From NCBI GenBank assembly GCA_913019975.1, contig CAJWBH010000008.1, forward strand, positions 62,001-126,000: a stretch of 64,000 nucleotides of DNA, given 5' to 3'. The notes under the pieces were generated by a model. That model saw only the letters and a list, made by a program, of their open reading frames with translations. It was not told where the DNA came from and searched no databases. This DNA is from Thalassolituus maritimus. Lineage in GTDB: Bacteria > Pseudomonadota > Gammaproteobacteria > Pseudomonadales > Oceanobacteraceae. Position 1 is the stretch's first letter; each line of letters opens with the position of its first letter. The position numbers and the translations under genes were made by a program. Below, in pieces: positions 25,486 through 34,961 of the stretch.

Positions 25486-26847
25486 TTGGCTAAACAATAT
25501 GAGTTAATTCACCCGAAGACACATCTACGCGTGCTTTCGCAGTATGAAATTCAGCAGCTTAAAAATGTCAGCAGCGGTGCTCACGAACTGCTCCGTCGCT
25601 GCTCATTCGCAGTCCTCTCTGCCGGAAGCCTGGAGGATGACTACACCCGACTGGAAGAGAGCTACAAGAACTTCAATATCACTGTCGAGCAGGAAGAGCG
25701 CGGCATTGTATTGCAACTCAGCGGTGCGCCAAGCGGTGCATTTGTTGACGATGAAATTATCCGGGGTGTACGCGAGCAGCTTTTTTCTGTGCTGCGGGAC
25801 ATCCTCTATGCGGAAGAAAATATCCTGAAAGCCCATCGTTTTGATTTAGATAAAAGCGAAGATATTACCAATGCGGTATTCCATATTCTGCGCAATGCAA
25901 ACCTGCTAAAGCCAGACGTAGAACCTAAACTAGTCGTCTGTTGGGGTGGGCATTCCATTCCGCCTAACGAATATCAATACACCAAGGAAGTCGGCTATGA
26001 ACTGGGGCTTCGAGGCCTTGATATCGGTACGGGCTGTGGTCCAGGTGCCATGAAAGGACCGATGAAAGGCGCAACCATTGGCCATGCTAAGCAGCATATC
26101 CGAAACGGTCGCTACATCGGTATTACCGAGCCCGGTATTATTGCTGCCGAATCACCCAACCCAATCGTCAACGAGTTGGTGATCCTGCCGGATATCGAAA
26201 AGAGGCTGGAAGCCTTCGTTCGCATGGCGCACGGAATTATTATTTTCCCTGGTGGCCCGGGTACCGCCGAAGAGATCTTATATATCCTCGGTGTTTTGTC
26301 GCACCCGGCAAATAAGGATATTCCCTTCCCTCTGATAATTACCGGCCCAGAAGAAACCCGGGCATATCTCGAAGACATTAATCGCTTCATCGGCGATACG
26401 CTCGGAAAAGAAGCTCAGGCGCGTTATGAACTGGTGATTAATGATCCGGTGACGGTTGCGAGAAAAATGAAAGCCGGTATGGAAGCCGTTCGACAGTATC
26501 GCCGTGATAACAACGACGCCTACTTTTTCAACTGGACCTTAAAAATCGATCATGATTTTCAGGTGCCTTTTGAACCGACCCACGCCAACATGAAAACCCT
26601 TCGTTTAACGCACGATGCTCCGTTCCATGAGCTGGCCGCAGATCTGCGCAGAGCATTTTCAGGTATCGTGGCCGGTAACGTGAAGGCCGATGGCGTTAAG
26701 CTGGTGCGTAAGCATGGGCCTTATGAAATTCACGGCGACGCAGATATTCTCGACGGTATGGACCGTTTACTGCGAGCCATGGTTGACCATGGCCGAATGA
26801 AAATCAGTGGAAAATATGATCCGTGCTACCGGATCGTAAAATCCTGA
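25486..26847 (+). CDS. ppnN: Pyrimidine/purine 5'-monophosphate nucleosidase PpnN (YgdH)
   Basis: Cleaves nucleoside monophosphates to base and ribose 5-phosphate; in E. coli it binds (p)ppGpp and changes growth recovery. It has the LOG-family core IIIFPGGPGTAEEILYILG and VVCWGGHSIPPNEYQY, with the PpnN-specific N-terminal (RRCSFAVLSAGSLED) and C-terminal extensions (ADLRRAFSGIVAGNVKADGV). The AAGGAG ribosome site is only 1 nt from the ATG at 25480 but 7 nt from the TTG at 25486, so a TTG start (453 residues) is preferred. Its stop lies 3 bp from the stop of the convergent phosphatase gene. Confidence 0.92.
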   Translation: MAKQYELIHPKTHLRVLSQYEIQQLKNVSSGAHELLRRCSFAVLSAGSLEDDYTRLEESYKNFNITVEQEERGIVLQLSGAPSGAFVDDEIIRGVREQLFSVLRDILYAEENILKAHRFDLDKSEDITNAVFHILRNANLLKPDVEPKLVVCWGGHSIPPNEYQYTKEVGYELGLRGLDIGTGCGPGAMKGPMKGATIGHAKQHIRNGRYIGITEPGIIAAESPNPIVNELVILPDIEKRLEAFVRMAHGIIIFPGGPGTAEEILYILGVLSHPANKDIPFPLIITGPEETRAYLEDINRFIGDTLGKEAQARYELVINDPVTVARKMKAGMEAVRQYRRDNNDAYFFNWTLKIDHDFQVPFEPTHANMKTLRLTHDAPFHELAADLRRAFSGIVAGNVKADGVKLVRKHGPYEIHGDADILDGMDRLLRAMVDHGRMKISGKYDPCYRIVKS

Positions 26848-26850
26848 AGG

Positions 26851-28461
26851 TTATTGTTTTGCGCTGAGGCGTGCTGCTGCCTTTCCGGATAGGTTGGCAG
26901 CACGATCCATGACATGGAAAATGACGTTCTGCTCGTTCACGCCAGACACCATTGCGGCCCCCGGACCTGTTGCATAAATCGCCACATCTTCACCGCCATG
27001 CGTTTCTGAATCACGTGGAATCAGAGCCTCCTGATGATAACCAGCGGCCTCCGTATTCATACCGGTAATATCTTTACGTCCTGCATTAATTGGCTCTTCG
27101 TATACAAGTTCGGCGTCTGTTTCACCACCCAGGTGATGATGTCCGCGACCGTTCATATAACCCAACGTAGTATACGGCAGGCCATCACCGGCCATGGTGG
27201 GTTCTGTCTCACCGGGCGCAACGACTTTACCAAGAATAGGATTACCGCGCTTAGGATACCCTGCAATGGTAAATACATGACTGTGATCAGCAGTAACGAT
27301 AATCAAAGTATCTTCCGGAGAAGTCATAGACTCGGCGAGAGCAACAGCATCAGAAAACTCTCGGGTCTCATTGAGCGCATTAAACGCATTTCCGGCGTGG
27401 TGCGCATGGTCAATACGACCGGATTCCACCATGAGAAAGAACCCCTCCTCACTGCCTGACAACAACTTAATCGCTTTTTCTGTCATCTGGCTAAGTGATG
27501 GCTCCCCTAATGTGTCCTGGTTGCGATCTGCCTCAAACCGCATATGCGCCTCTTCAAACAACCCCAACACAGGAGTACTGCTCAACTGATTAAACCCCTC
27601 TTCATCGATAACCAGTTGACCTTGCGGATTCTGGGCTTTCCATTCTTCCATCAGATTACGGCCATCAGTACGATCACCTTCTACCGTACTTCTGGCATCG
27701 GGGGTATTAGACTGAACATCATCAGGAAGAAAATGTCGACGACCGCCACCAAAAGCGAGTTCGATGCCATCTACCGCGACACCATAGTCTTGCAAAGTAC
27801 GTTGCCTGAAACTCAGAAACTGCGAAGCAATATCCTCGCAGCCTGCTTCAACTGCAGCTTCCGGCATATCCGAAATATCTTCCCAGTTGCGTTCAGAAGA
27901 ATATGCGTAAGTAGCCGCCGGAGTCGCATGGGTTAAGCGAGCTGTCGTGACTATCCCAGTTTTCTTACCGGCTAACTCAGCGAGAAGCAGAGCCGAAGGG
28001 ACTTCATCCTCCACACGGTGACAAAGACCACGTTCTGCGCTCTCAGCCAGACCAATAACACCGGCGTCCGTCTTAACACCAGACATCATTGCGGTCATAG
28101 TGCCTGCTGAATCAGGAGTCTGAGCATCAACATTGTAGGTTTTACTTAAACCAGTAAAAGGAAATTTCTCAAAACTGAGCAGATTCTCCTCACCACTCAT
28201 GCCCTGCTGCTGTCCGGCGTAGATTCGGGCGGCTGTGACTGTTGATATTCCCATGCCGTCACCAACAAACAAGATCACGTTCTTGGCAGGTGTAGTCTCT
28301 CGTAAAACTTCGCGTTTACTTTTTATGGCAGACCGCCCCTCGACAAACCAGGCGTTATCCTGAGGTAAGAAGTCCAGTGGTGCTTCGTTTTTAGTCTCAT
28401 AGAGACACCCAGTCATTGAAATAACAAGAGAGATTAGAGTACCAACGTAAACACTGCGCAT
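26851..28461 (-). CDS. PhoA-family alkaline phosphatase, lipoprotein (copy 1)
   Basis: Hydrolyses phosphate monoesters outside the inner membrane. The 536-residue form starting at 28461 has a lipobox ISMTGC (Cys19). Catalytic features of the PhoA superfamily are present: metal-binding FVGDGMGIST, the phosphoserine-bearing DSAGTMTAMMSG, GGGRRHFLP, VESGRIDHAHHAGNA and TADHSHVF. It shares about half its residues with two other copies at 33185-36548. It is divergent from phoX across a 198-bp spacer with CTGTCAC/GTTACAG elements, suggesting shared phosphate control. It lacks the Gly-X-X spacer seen in copy 2. Confidence 0.92.
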   Translation of the reverse strand: MRSVYVGTLISLVISMTGCLYETKNEAPLDFLPQDNAWFVEGRSAIKSKREVLRETTPAKNVILFVGDGMGISTVTAARIYAGQQQGMSGEENLLSFEKFPFTGLSKTYNVDAQTPDSAGTMTAMMSGVKTDAGVIGLAESAERGLCHRVEDEVPSALLLAELAGKKTGIVTTARLTHATPAATYAYSSERNWEDISDMPEAAVEAGCEDIASQFLSFRQRTLQDYGVAVDGIELAFGGGRRHFLPDDVQSNTPDARSTVEGDRTDGRNLMEEWKAQNPQGQLVIDEEGFNQLSSTPVLGLFEEAHMRFEADRNQDTLGEPSLSQMTEKAIKLLSGSEEGFFLMVESGRIDHAHHAGNAFNALNETREFSDAVALAESMTSPEDTLIIVTADHSHVFTIAGYPKRGNPILGKVVAPGETEPTMAGDGLPYTTLGYMNGRGHHHLGGETDAELVYEEPINAGRKDITGMNTEAAGYHQEALIPRDSETHGGEDVAIYATGPGAAMVSGVNEQNVIFHVMDRAANLSGKAAARLSAKQ

Positions 28462-28573
28462 CGTTATTTCCATTACTAAAAACCTTAGAACATTAACCTT
28501 TGGATTTTACATATTTATTAATACCCATGCCTTTTTATCCGCATTTTTTGTAATAAATAATTCACCACCTGGG

Positions 28574-28601
28574 TTACAGAAGTTAAACATTTCTGTCACA
28601 G
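28574..28601. promoter_or_regulatory. Divergent CTGTCAC/CTGTAAC half-sites (possible Pho control)
   Basis: GTTACAG (minus-strand CTGTAAC) and CTGTCAC lie 13 bp apart in opposite orientation between the divergent phoA-like and phoX genes. Each resembles a PhoB half-site (CTGTCAT), but neither has a good 11-bp-spaced partner in the same orientation. Tentative. Confidence 0.3.
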
Positions 28602-28659
28602 ACCACACTTAGCCCGAGCGCTCCTGAAACCTATAACGAAGCAATATTGGGGAACCGTG

Positions 28660-30570
28660 ATGAAACTGAAATTATTAGCAATCGCTGTAGCATCAGCGTC
28701 ACTGCTGACTGCTTGTGGTGGAGAAGATGGTGACGATGGTCGCGACGGTCTGAATGGACTGAATGGCCAGAACGGAGTTTCGCCTGACGCAGCTCCGGGC
28801 GCACCAGGCTCAGATGGTGCCAACGGTGAAGATGGCCAGGATGGCGCCGACGGTAAAGATGGTGCGAATGCTGACGCCGGTGCAGGTACTCTGACGCGCA
28901 TCGCGACTGTACCTTCCGGTGCTGAAGTAACGGGGCTGTTTCTGACCGAAGACGGTGATCTGTTCTTCAATGCGCAACACCCAGCAGGTAGCAACATGGA
29001 AACTGATAACAACGGTGTCGCTTACAACACAGGTACCGTTGGTGTGATAGAGGGTGTTAGCTTTAATAATCTGCCAAACACACTGATTTCAGTAGCGGTT
29101 CCTGAGTCTGACTACGAGCGCCAGACGATTCAGACAGCTTACGGTTCTTACCGTGTTATTGGTCAGACTGGCGACCAATACGAGGGTGAGCTCAGCGAAG
29201 GGCTGGGTCATATTTATAATCTCGCTGGTGACGCTCTGATCCTTGAAAACGACATGCCAGACTTCAATGGCTTCGTATCTACAGGTGCAAACACTGGCTA
29301 CCTCTTCACTAACTGGGAAGAGTATCCGGGTGGTATGAGCCGTATCGGGCTGAGCAAATCCGCTTCTGGCGAATGGTCTGTAGAAGATGCCATGATGGTG
29401 AACTTTGCAAACGTAAAAGGTACGGGTGCTAACTGTTTCGGCTCTGTTTCACCTTGGAATACACCACTGACATCTGAAGAGTGGATCGTGAACTCTGATG
29501 TTAACTCGACCACTTACGCTAGCTGGAACGACCCTGAAGAAGTGGCCAACAACGATCGTCTGAATCGCTTCTGGCAGCTGATGGATGAGCCTGTTAACCC
29601 GTACGATTACGGCTACATCGTTGAGATCACCAACGCTGTTTCACCAACGCCTGTACCGGTTAAACACTTCACCATTGGCCGCTACGAGCATGAAAACTCG
29701 GTCGTTATGCCAGACCGTCGCACTGTTTACTCTTCACAGGATGACACGGGTGGCGTTCTATTTAAGTTCGTTGCTGACACAGCTGAAGACTTGAGCTCTG
29801 GTACGCTATACGGCGCTAAGCTGACTCAGGATGCGGGCGTAAATGATCCAGCGGTTACAGGCTTTGATGTTGACTGGGTAGAGCTTGCGACTTCTGACAA
29901 CTCAACCATCGAAGCTTGGGTTGATGAGTTTGATGGTATCAGCACTGAAGACTATGTCGATGGCGAAACCAGCTATATGACGGTTGCAGACGTTGAAGCC
30001 TGGGCAGCCTGGGTAGTTTCAGGTCGCCCTGCGAACACTACTTACCCAACCGTAGAAAACGGTGGCGGCAAAGTCACTGCGGGTCAGCCAATGGATGACC
30101 GTGCAGCCTTCCTCGAATCACGTCAGGCCGCTAAGCAATTGGGTGCAACGGCAGAATGGCGCAAGCTGGAAGGTATCAGCATTCATGCTGGTCGAGTTCA
30201 GGAAGCCATTGAAGGCATCGACCTGATTCCGGGTGAAGAAGTCGAGAACGCATACATGTACATGGGTATCGCTGATATTGATAACACCATGATCGACGGA
30301 GAAGGCGACATCCAACTTTCTGGTCGCGTGAAAGATTGTGGTGGTGTATTCCGTGCATTGATCGATTCAGATTACAGCCTGAGCCGTATTGAACCAGTTG
30401 TGATGGGTGCGACCTACCGCAGTTCACTGGATGGTGCAGAGCGTTGTGATGTGGACAACCTGTCTCAACCTGACAACGTTATCGTTATGCAGGACGGTCG
30501 TATTCTGATCGGTGAAGATGGCTTCCAGGAAAACAACACTCTGTGGATGTACGAGCCACACCATAAGTAA
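28660..30570 (+). CDS. phoX: PhoX-family alkaline phosphatase, lipoprotein with collagen-like spacer
   Basis: A DUF839/PhoX enzyme (636 residues), a Ca/Fe-dependent phosphatase class common in marine bacteria. Recognised by ANCFGSVSPWNTPLTSEE (with the metal-ligand Cys), EHENSVVMPDRRTVYSSQDD, GGVLFKF and the C-terminal QPDNVIVMQDGRILIGED. The N-terminus is a lipoprotein signal with LTAC (Cys19) followed by two runs of Gly-X-X triplets (residues 21-39 and 47-70). Classic PhoX proteins are Tat-exported folded; here no twin-arginine motif is seen, so a Sec lipoprotein route is inferred. GGGGA precedes the ATG; a terminator follows. Confidence 0.88.
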   Translation: MKLKLLAIAVASASLLTACGGEDGDDGRDGLNGLNGQNGVSPDAAPGAPGSDGANGEDGQDGADGKDGANADAGAGTLTRIATVPSGAEVTGLFLTEDGDLFFNAQHPAGSNMETDNNGVAYNTGTVGVIEGVSFNNLPNTLISVAVPESDYERQTIQTAYGSYRVIGQTGDQYEGELSEGLGHIYNLAGDALILENDMPDFNGFVSTGANTGYLFTNWEEYPGGMSRIGLSKSASGEWSVEDAMMVNFANVKGTGANCFGSVSPWNTPLTSEEWIVNSDVNSTTYASWNDPEEVANNDRLNRFWQLMDEPVNPYDYGYIVEITNAVSPTPVPVKHFTIGRYEHENSVVMPDRRTVYSSQDDTGGVLFKFVADTAEDLSSGTLYGAKLTQDAGVNDPAVTGFDVDWVELATSDNSTIEAWVDEFDGISTEDYVDGETSYMTVADVEAWAAWVVSGRPANTTYPTVENGGGKVTAGQPMDDRAAFLESRQAAKQLGATAEWRKLEGISIHAGRVQEAIEGIDLIPGEEVENAYMYMGIADIDNTMIDGEGDIQLSGRVKDCGGVFRALIDSDYSLSRIEPVVMGATYRSSLDGAERCDVDNLSQPDNVIVMQDGRILIGEDGFQENNTLWMYEPHHK

Positions 30571-30605
30571 GACAAAGTATTAGTACAAATATGTAAGACC
30601 TTTCA

Positions 30606-30630
30606 GGGGGAGAGCTTTCTCCCCCTATTT
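30606..30630 (+). terminator. phoX terminator
   Basis: GGGGGAGA/TCTCCCCC stem with a GCTT loop followed by TATTTTCTTT, between phoX and the next gene on the same strand. Confidence 0.88.
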
Positions 30631-30647
30631 TCTTTCCGGATGTAAGT

Positions 30648-32354
30648 ATGAAAAACCTGATTAGAATCCTGGTACTACTGCCATTACTAAGCGCGTGTAA
30701 TCAAGACGTAGATACTCATTTCAAAGCCCATTCAGATACCAAAACAATAAAAAAATCTGAAACAGCTTTATCAGACGAAGTTCAGCCTGCCTATCAGCCT
30801 GGGGATGACATCCCTGCAACGGCGTACATTGAGCACGATGAAATTTATAACCCTGAGGCCGTCATCCCACCTCAGTGCTATACCCGTACCGATGGTAAGA
30901 ATAACCCTTGTTATGTCTGTCACCAGACGTACACCGATGATCGTCCGAATGTAATGAAAGACGTTTATCTGCAAGGCCTTTACGATTTCTCAGATGCGGG
31001 GATGACAAACAGCTGGAAGAATCTCTTTAAAGACAGAAGCGAAGAAATCAAAAATATTCCCGATGATCAGATTCTCAATTGGGTAAATACAGACAACTAC
31101 TCTGATTGGATAGAGCGCGAGAGTCAGCGCGAAGAGTCTGCTGCTCCCCCTATGTTCCTGGAGAACCTGGCAGATCCGGTGAAAGCATTTGATGAACGAG
31201 GGGTCGCTCGCGACGGTAGTCACTGGATCGCATTTAACTACAAACCATTCCCTAGCGCCTTCTGGCCAACAAATGGTTCTACTGACGATGTCATGATTCG
31301 TTTACCCGCAGAATTCCGCGAAATAGACGGAAAATACTCTGAGGCTCTGTACTTCGCGAACCTATCACTTCTGGAGCTGACAATGAAACGGCTCAGTGGT
31401 ATTTCAATTCCTACGGTGAACGAACGTGACATCGGCTCTGATGTTAATGGCGACGGTGTTCTGACCGAGAATGTCTCTGAGTTGGTTCGTTCAGGTAACT
31501 ATCTCGGTGATGCCTCAGATATTCCGGTCGAAGATATGCTTTACCCTGAAGGAACAGAGTTTCTGCACACTGTTCGTTATGTCGGTGTAAACAATGATGG
31601 TGATATCTTCGTACCCAAGCGTATGAAAGAAGTACGCTACATGAAGAAGCATCAACTCAAGTCTGCTGTTGCGCTCCGCAGTGCTTACTTTCTCGAAGCC
31701 AAGGAAAAGCACCTGGGTAACCTTCCGCTGACCGTTCACATTGGTGAACGAGGCATAGATAACCGCTTTGGCTGGACACTGAATGCCTACATCGAAGATC
31801 AACATGGTGAACTCCGTAAGCAGAACAAACAGGAAATGGCATTCTGCAATGGCTGCCATAAAACGGTCGGTAGTACGATTGATCAGACATTCTCTTTTGC
31901 CCGTAAAGTGGAAGGCGAAGACGGCTGGGGTTACATCGACCTGAAAGCGATGAAAGATGTCCCTACCATCAATGAAACTCAGGGTGAGTACCTGACCTAC
32001 TTTGAACGTGTGGGCGGTGGTGATGAATTCCGACAGAACAAAGAGATGCAGAAGAAATACTTTGAGAACGGAACGGTTAACAAGGAAAAAGTTAAGTCGG
32101 CAGATTCAGTGTATGAGCTGATCACTCCGAGTCGCGACCGGGCGCTGGCTCTGAATAAAGTCTATAAGCGTATTGTTGAAGAACAGAGCTACATCTTTGG
32201 TCGCGATGTTGTGCTCTCACCGGCCAGCAACGTTATCGAGAATATTGATGCCGAAATAGCTCCGCTCGAAAATGATTTCCGGTATAGCTATGACATACGT
32301 CTGAATTGGGGAGCGTCTTCAGATATGAATGAGCTCGTCAGTAATCATTACTGA
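30648..32354 (+). CDS. Lipoprotein with two c-type haem motifs
   Basis: I do not recognise a named family. The 568-residue protein has a lipobox LLSAC (Cys17) and two CxxCH haem-binding motifs, CYVCH at 88-92 and CNGCH at 400-404, far apart in the chain. The region between includes WIAFNYKPFPSAFWPTNG and DIGSDVNGDGVLTEN, the latter like a calcium-binding EF-type loop. Covalent haem attachment in the periplasm is expected. It follows phoX by 77 bp with a terminator between, so partial readthrough or its own promoter is needed. A redox partner role to PhoX is speculative. Confidence 0.72.
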   Translation: MKNLIRILVLLPLLSACNQDVDTHFKAHSDTKTIKKSETALSDEVQPAYQPGDDIPATAYIEHDEIYNPEAVIPPQCYTRTDGKNNPCYVCHQTYTDDRPNVMKDVYLQGLYDFSDAGMTNSWKNLFKDRSEEIKNIPDDQILNWVNTDNYSDWIERESQREESAAPPMFLENLADPVKAFDERGVARDGSHWIAFNYKPFPSAFWPTNGSTDDVMIRLPAEFREIDGKYSEALYFANLSLLELTMKRLSGISIPTVNERDIGSDVNGDGVLTENVSELVRSGNYLGDASDIPVEDMLYPEGTEFLHTVRYVGVNNDGDIFVPKRMKEVRYMKKHQLKSAVALRSAYFLEAKEKHLGNLPLTVHIGERGIDNRFGWTLNAYIEDQHGELRKQNKQEMAFCNGCHKTVGSTIDQTFSFARKVEGEDGWGYIDLKAMKDVPTINETQGEYLTYFERVGGGDEFRQNKEMQKKYFENGTVNKEKVKSADSVYELITPSRDRALALNKVYKRIVEEQSYIFGRDVVLSPASNVIENIDAEIAPLENDFRYSYDIRLNWGASSDMNELVSNHY

Positions 32355-32371
32355 GTTCTCGTAATCAGTTT

Positions 32372-32411
32372 GCGTGCTGTAGCGTATCCGGACGCTACAG
32401 CACGCCTTTTC
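32372..32411. terminator. Strong terminator between convergent genes
   Basis: A perfect 13-bp stem (GCGTGCTGTAGCG/CGCTACAGCACGC) with an 8-nt loop followed by CTTTTCTTCT on the plus strand. It ends the diheme lipoprotein transcript. Confidence 0.88.
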
Positions 32412-32426
32412 TTCTCTCCAGTATAA

Positions 32427-33116
32427 TCAGTGAGCGTGACCATGCCCTTCAATTGCATGACCGTGCTCGTCGTAGAACCCACTGGCACCATGTTCCACAA
32501 AGCCCCAATTGATCATCTTCTTCACAAATGGATTCTCCTCAGAGTCACCGATATCAGCAAAATCTATGAGAGTGTAATCGTCTCTCGAAACCAAACGCTG
32601 CTGAAGCCCAGAATCACCTTGCTCAGTCAACGACCATGCGAGAACCGGATTTTCATAGCTTACAACGATCTGCTGGGCAGGTAGCCAGACAAGCTTTTCT
32701 TTCTGCGCCTCTGATTCCCAAGTTTCTACCAGCTCACAACCGCTGCCCTGCTTGGATACCAGTGTCATGCTGTCACGAACATCCGCAGGTACTGCCAGAG
32801 ATATTTCCTGCCAGACCCGATCCTCATTCCCTCTGAAGTCTTCGGCCTGATATTCAATACCATGCTTTTCAGAATCAACGTAGCGAATCAACTTAAGGCG
32901 GCCTGCAGGGGAGTGATACCAATACTCAACAACGCCGGTTGTCAGATCTTCACGGACAACTTCCCTGCCAGCTCTGTGAATAGCGATCTCTTTAGTATTT
33001 CCTTGTGACGTTACCTGATATTCCAACGAAACTGGAGAAACACAGTCGCTTGCACTAACTGCAGCTGAAGCCGAAGCGGCTATGGCCGCGAGACTCAAAG
33101 TAATAAGTGTTTTCAT
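32427..33116 (-). CDS. Hypothetical secreted protein with His-rich C-terminus
   Basis: Unrecognised family. The 229-residue protein has a signal peptide (MKTLITLSLAAIAASASAAVSA) and a mainly beta-type middle. The last 16 residues, FYDEHGHAIEGHGHAH, contain five His, suggesting binding of zinc, copper or nickel. The mature protein has Cys residues near its start (SDCVSPV) and middle (GSGCELV) that could form a disulfide. It lies behind the terminator of the phosphatase operon on the same strand. A start at 33116 is chosen over the TTG three codons upstream. Confidence 0.65.
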   Translation of the reverse strand: MKTLITLSLAAIAASASAAVSASDCVSPVSLEYQVTSQGNTKEIAIHRAGREVVREDLTTGVVEYWYHSPAGRLKLIRYVDSEKHGIEYQAEDFRGNEDRVWQEISLAVPADVRDSMTLVSKQGSGCELVETWESEAQKEKLVWLPAQQIVVSYENPVLAWSLTEQGDSGLQQRLVSRDDYTLIDFADIGDSEENPFVKKMINWGFVEHGASGFYDEHGHAIEGHGHAH

Positions 33117-33147
33117 AATCTTCAATCTGTATTTATTTAAACGGAAA

Positions 33148-33169
33148 AAGGGGCCAGTAAGGCCCCTTG
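33148..33169 (-). terminator. Terminator of the twin phoA operon
   Basis: AAGGGGCC/GGCCCCTT stem with a 5-6-nt loop, followed on the minus strand by TTTTTCC. Sits 16 bp past the stop of the gene at 33185. Confidence 0.85.
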
Positions 33170-33184
33170 AACTATCGAGCAGTA

Positions 33185-34945
33185 TTAAGGCTGATTTACA
33201 ACAGCATCGGCACGATTGGCCAGATCTCCAGCGAAGTTCATCACGTGAAAAATAATGCTCTGCTCATTCGTACCTGAAACCAGGTGAGCACCAGGTCCTT
33301 TCGCATAGATACCGACATCTTCACCTGAATGCGTTTCTGAACTCATTGGAATCAGAGCTTCCTGGTGGAAGCCTGGAGCAGTTGTATCAACACCAGACAG
33401 GTCGACACGACCTGTGTTAATGGCAGCACCGTACCCCGCATCCGCATCCGTTTCAGATGGATCAACAGCAACGTGACCGCGACCATTCATATAGTTCAGA
33501 GTGGTATATGGCATGTCATCAGATGCGAGGCTTGGCTCGTCAGCACCAACGGCGACTACTTTACCCAGAATTGGGTTACCACGTTTCGGATAGCCTGCAA
33601 TAGTAAATACATGGCCGTGGTCGGCAGTGACAATAATCAGCGTATCGCGATTACTGGTCAGCTCATCTGCGATAGCCACCGCTTCAGACAGCTCAATCGT
33701 ATCCTGAAGTGCGTTGTAGGCGTTGCCTGCGTGATGAGCGTGGTCAATACGACCCGACTCAACCATCAGGAAAAAGCCTTCTTCGTTATTATCCAGGATT
33801 TTAATGGCTTTCTCGGTCATCTCTGCCAAAGATGGCTCGCCAGCGACGTCGTTTGCACGGTCTGCTTCATACTGCATATGCGACTCGTTGAACAAACCAA
33901 AAAGGTGGGTAGTTAGTTCAGGGTCGATAGAGTCAAAGCCAGCCTGATCATAAACGTAGAAATCCCCCGGAGCGTTATACTGAGCAGACCACTCATTCGT
34001 CAGGTTGCGACCATCAGTACGATCGCCTTCAACTGCGCTGACTGCATCCGGGCTGTTAGCCTCGGCTTGTTTTGGTAGGAAGTGACGACGACCACCACCC
34101 ATTACAACTTCGATACCATCAATATCGAGCATAGAATCAGCGTGACGCGTTTCCAGGTTTTCTTCAAACTCGACCAGCTGCAGAGCGATATCGGCGCAAC
34201 CCTCTGCGCCCGTCTCTGGCATATCAGAGTTATCTTCCCAATTGCGGTCTGCAGACTTTGCGTATGTCGCAGCAGGTGTTGCATGCGTAATACGAGCGGT
34301 AGAAATAATCCCGGTCGACATACCTGCAATCTCGGCCAGCTCAAGTGCCGTCGCCAGCTCATTACCTGCAACAGATGAGCAATCACCACGTGCGATATCT
34401 TCGTCTACACCGATGGTACCAACATCCGTTTTTGCACCCGACATCATTGCAGTCATCGTACCTGCGGAGTCTGGAGTCTGAGCGTCGACGTTATAAGTTT
34501 TGGACAAACCACTGAACGGAAAATTACCGAAGCTCAGGCTGTTTTCTTCACCCGACATTCCTTTCATCTGTCCTTCCAGAATCCGGGATGCAGTGACGGT
34601 TGAAACGCCCATACCGTCACCAACGAAGAGAATAATATTTTTCGCTTCACCCGCCTCTTCGATAATTGTATTCACCGCACTCTGAGTGCTTGCTACTTTC
34701 TGAGACGCCTGAATATACCAGTCATTATTTTTGGTATTTGCAAGAACATCGGAAAGTTTAAATGGCAAATCTTCCACCAGACCAGGGGCTCCATCTGCAC
34801 CCGGTGCACCATCAACACCATTTGAACCATTCACGCCATTCTGACCGTCGACACCATCACGACCGTCATTTCCATCTTCACCGGCACAACCAACAAGCGT
34901 CATTACTGCGGCAACGATCGCTGTATGTAATAAATTAAGTTTCAT
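33185..34945 (-). CDS. PhoA-family alkaline phosphatase, lipoprotein with collagen-like spacer (copy 2)
   Basis: A 586-residue PhoA-superfamily phosphatase with FVGDGMGVSTVTAS, DSAGTMTAMMSGAKTD, MGGGRRHFLP, VESGRIDHAHHAGNA and TADHGHVF. The N-terminus is a lipoprotein signal with LVGC (Cys20) followed by about 11 Gly-X-X triplets (residues 22-55), rich in Asp and Asn. The spacer should hold the enzyme away from the membrane. Two ATG codons lie in tandem; GAGGAG is better spaced for the second (34945). It starts 13-16 bp after the copy 3 stop and is probably cotranscribed. Confidence 0.92.
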   Translation of the reverse strand: MKLNLLHTAIVAAVMTLVGCAGEDGNDGRDGVDGQNGVNGSNGVDGAPGADGAPGLVEDLPFKLSDVLANTKNNDWYIQASQKVASTQSAVNTIIEEAGEAKNIILFVGDGMGVSTVTASRILEGQMKGMSGEENSLSFGNFPFSGLSKTYNVDAQTPDSAGTMTAMMSGAKTDVGTIGVDEDIARGDCSSVAGNELATALELAEIAGMSTGIISTARITHATPAATYAKSADRNWEDNSDMPETGAEGCADIALQLVEFEENLETRHADSMLDIDGIEVVMGGGRRHFLPKQAEANSPDAVSAVEGDRTDGRNLTNEWSAQYNAPGDFYVYDQAGFDSIDPELTTHLFGLFNESHMQYEADRANDVAGEPSLAEMTEKAIKILDNNEEGFFLMVESGRIDHAHHAGNAYNALQDTIELSEAVAIADELTSNRDTLIIVTADHGHVFTIAGYPKRGNPILGKVVAVGADEPSLASDDMPYTTLNYMNGRGHVAVDPSETDADAGYGAAINTGRVDLSGVDTTAPGFHQEALIPMSSETHSGEDVGIYAKGPGAHLVSGTNEQSIIFHVMNFAGDLANRADAVVNQP

Positions 34946-34961
34946 CATTTTCTCCTCAGTC

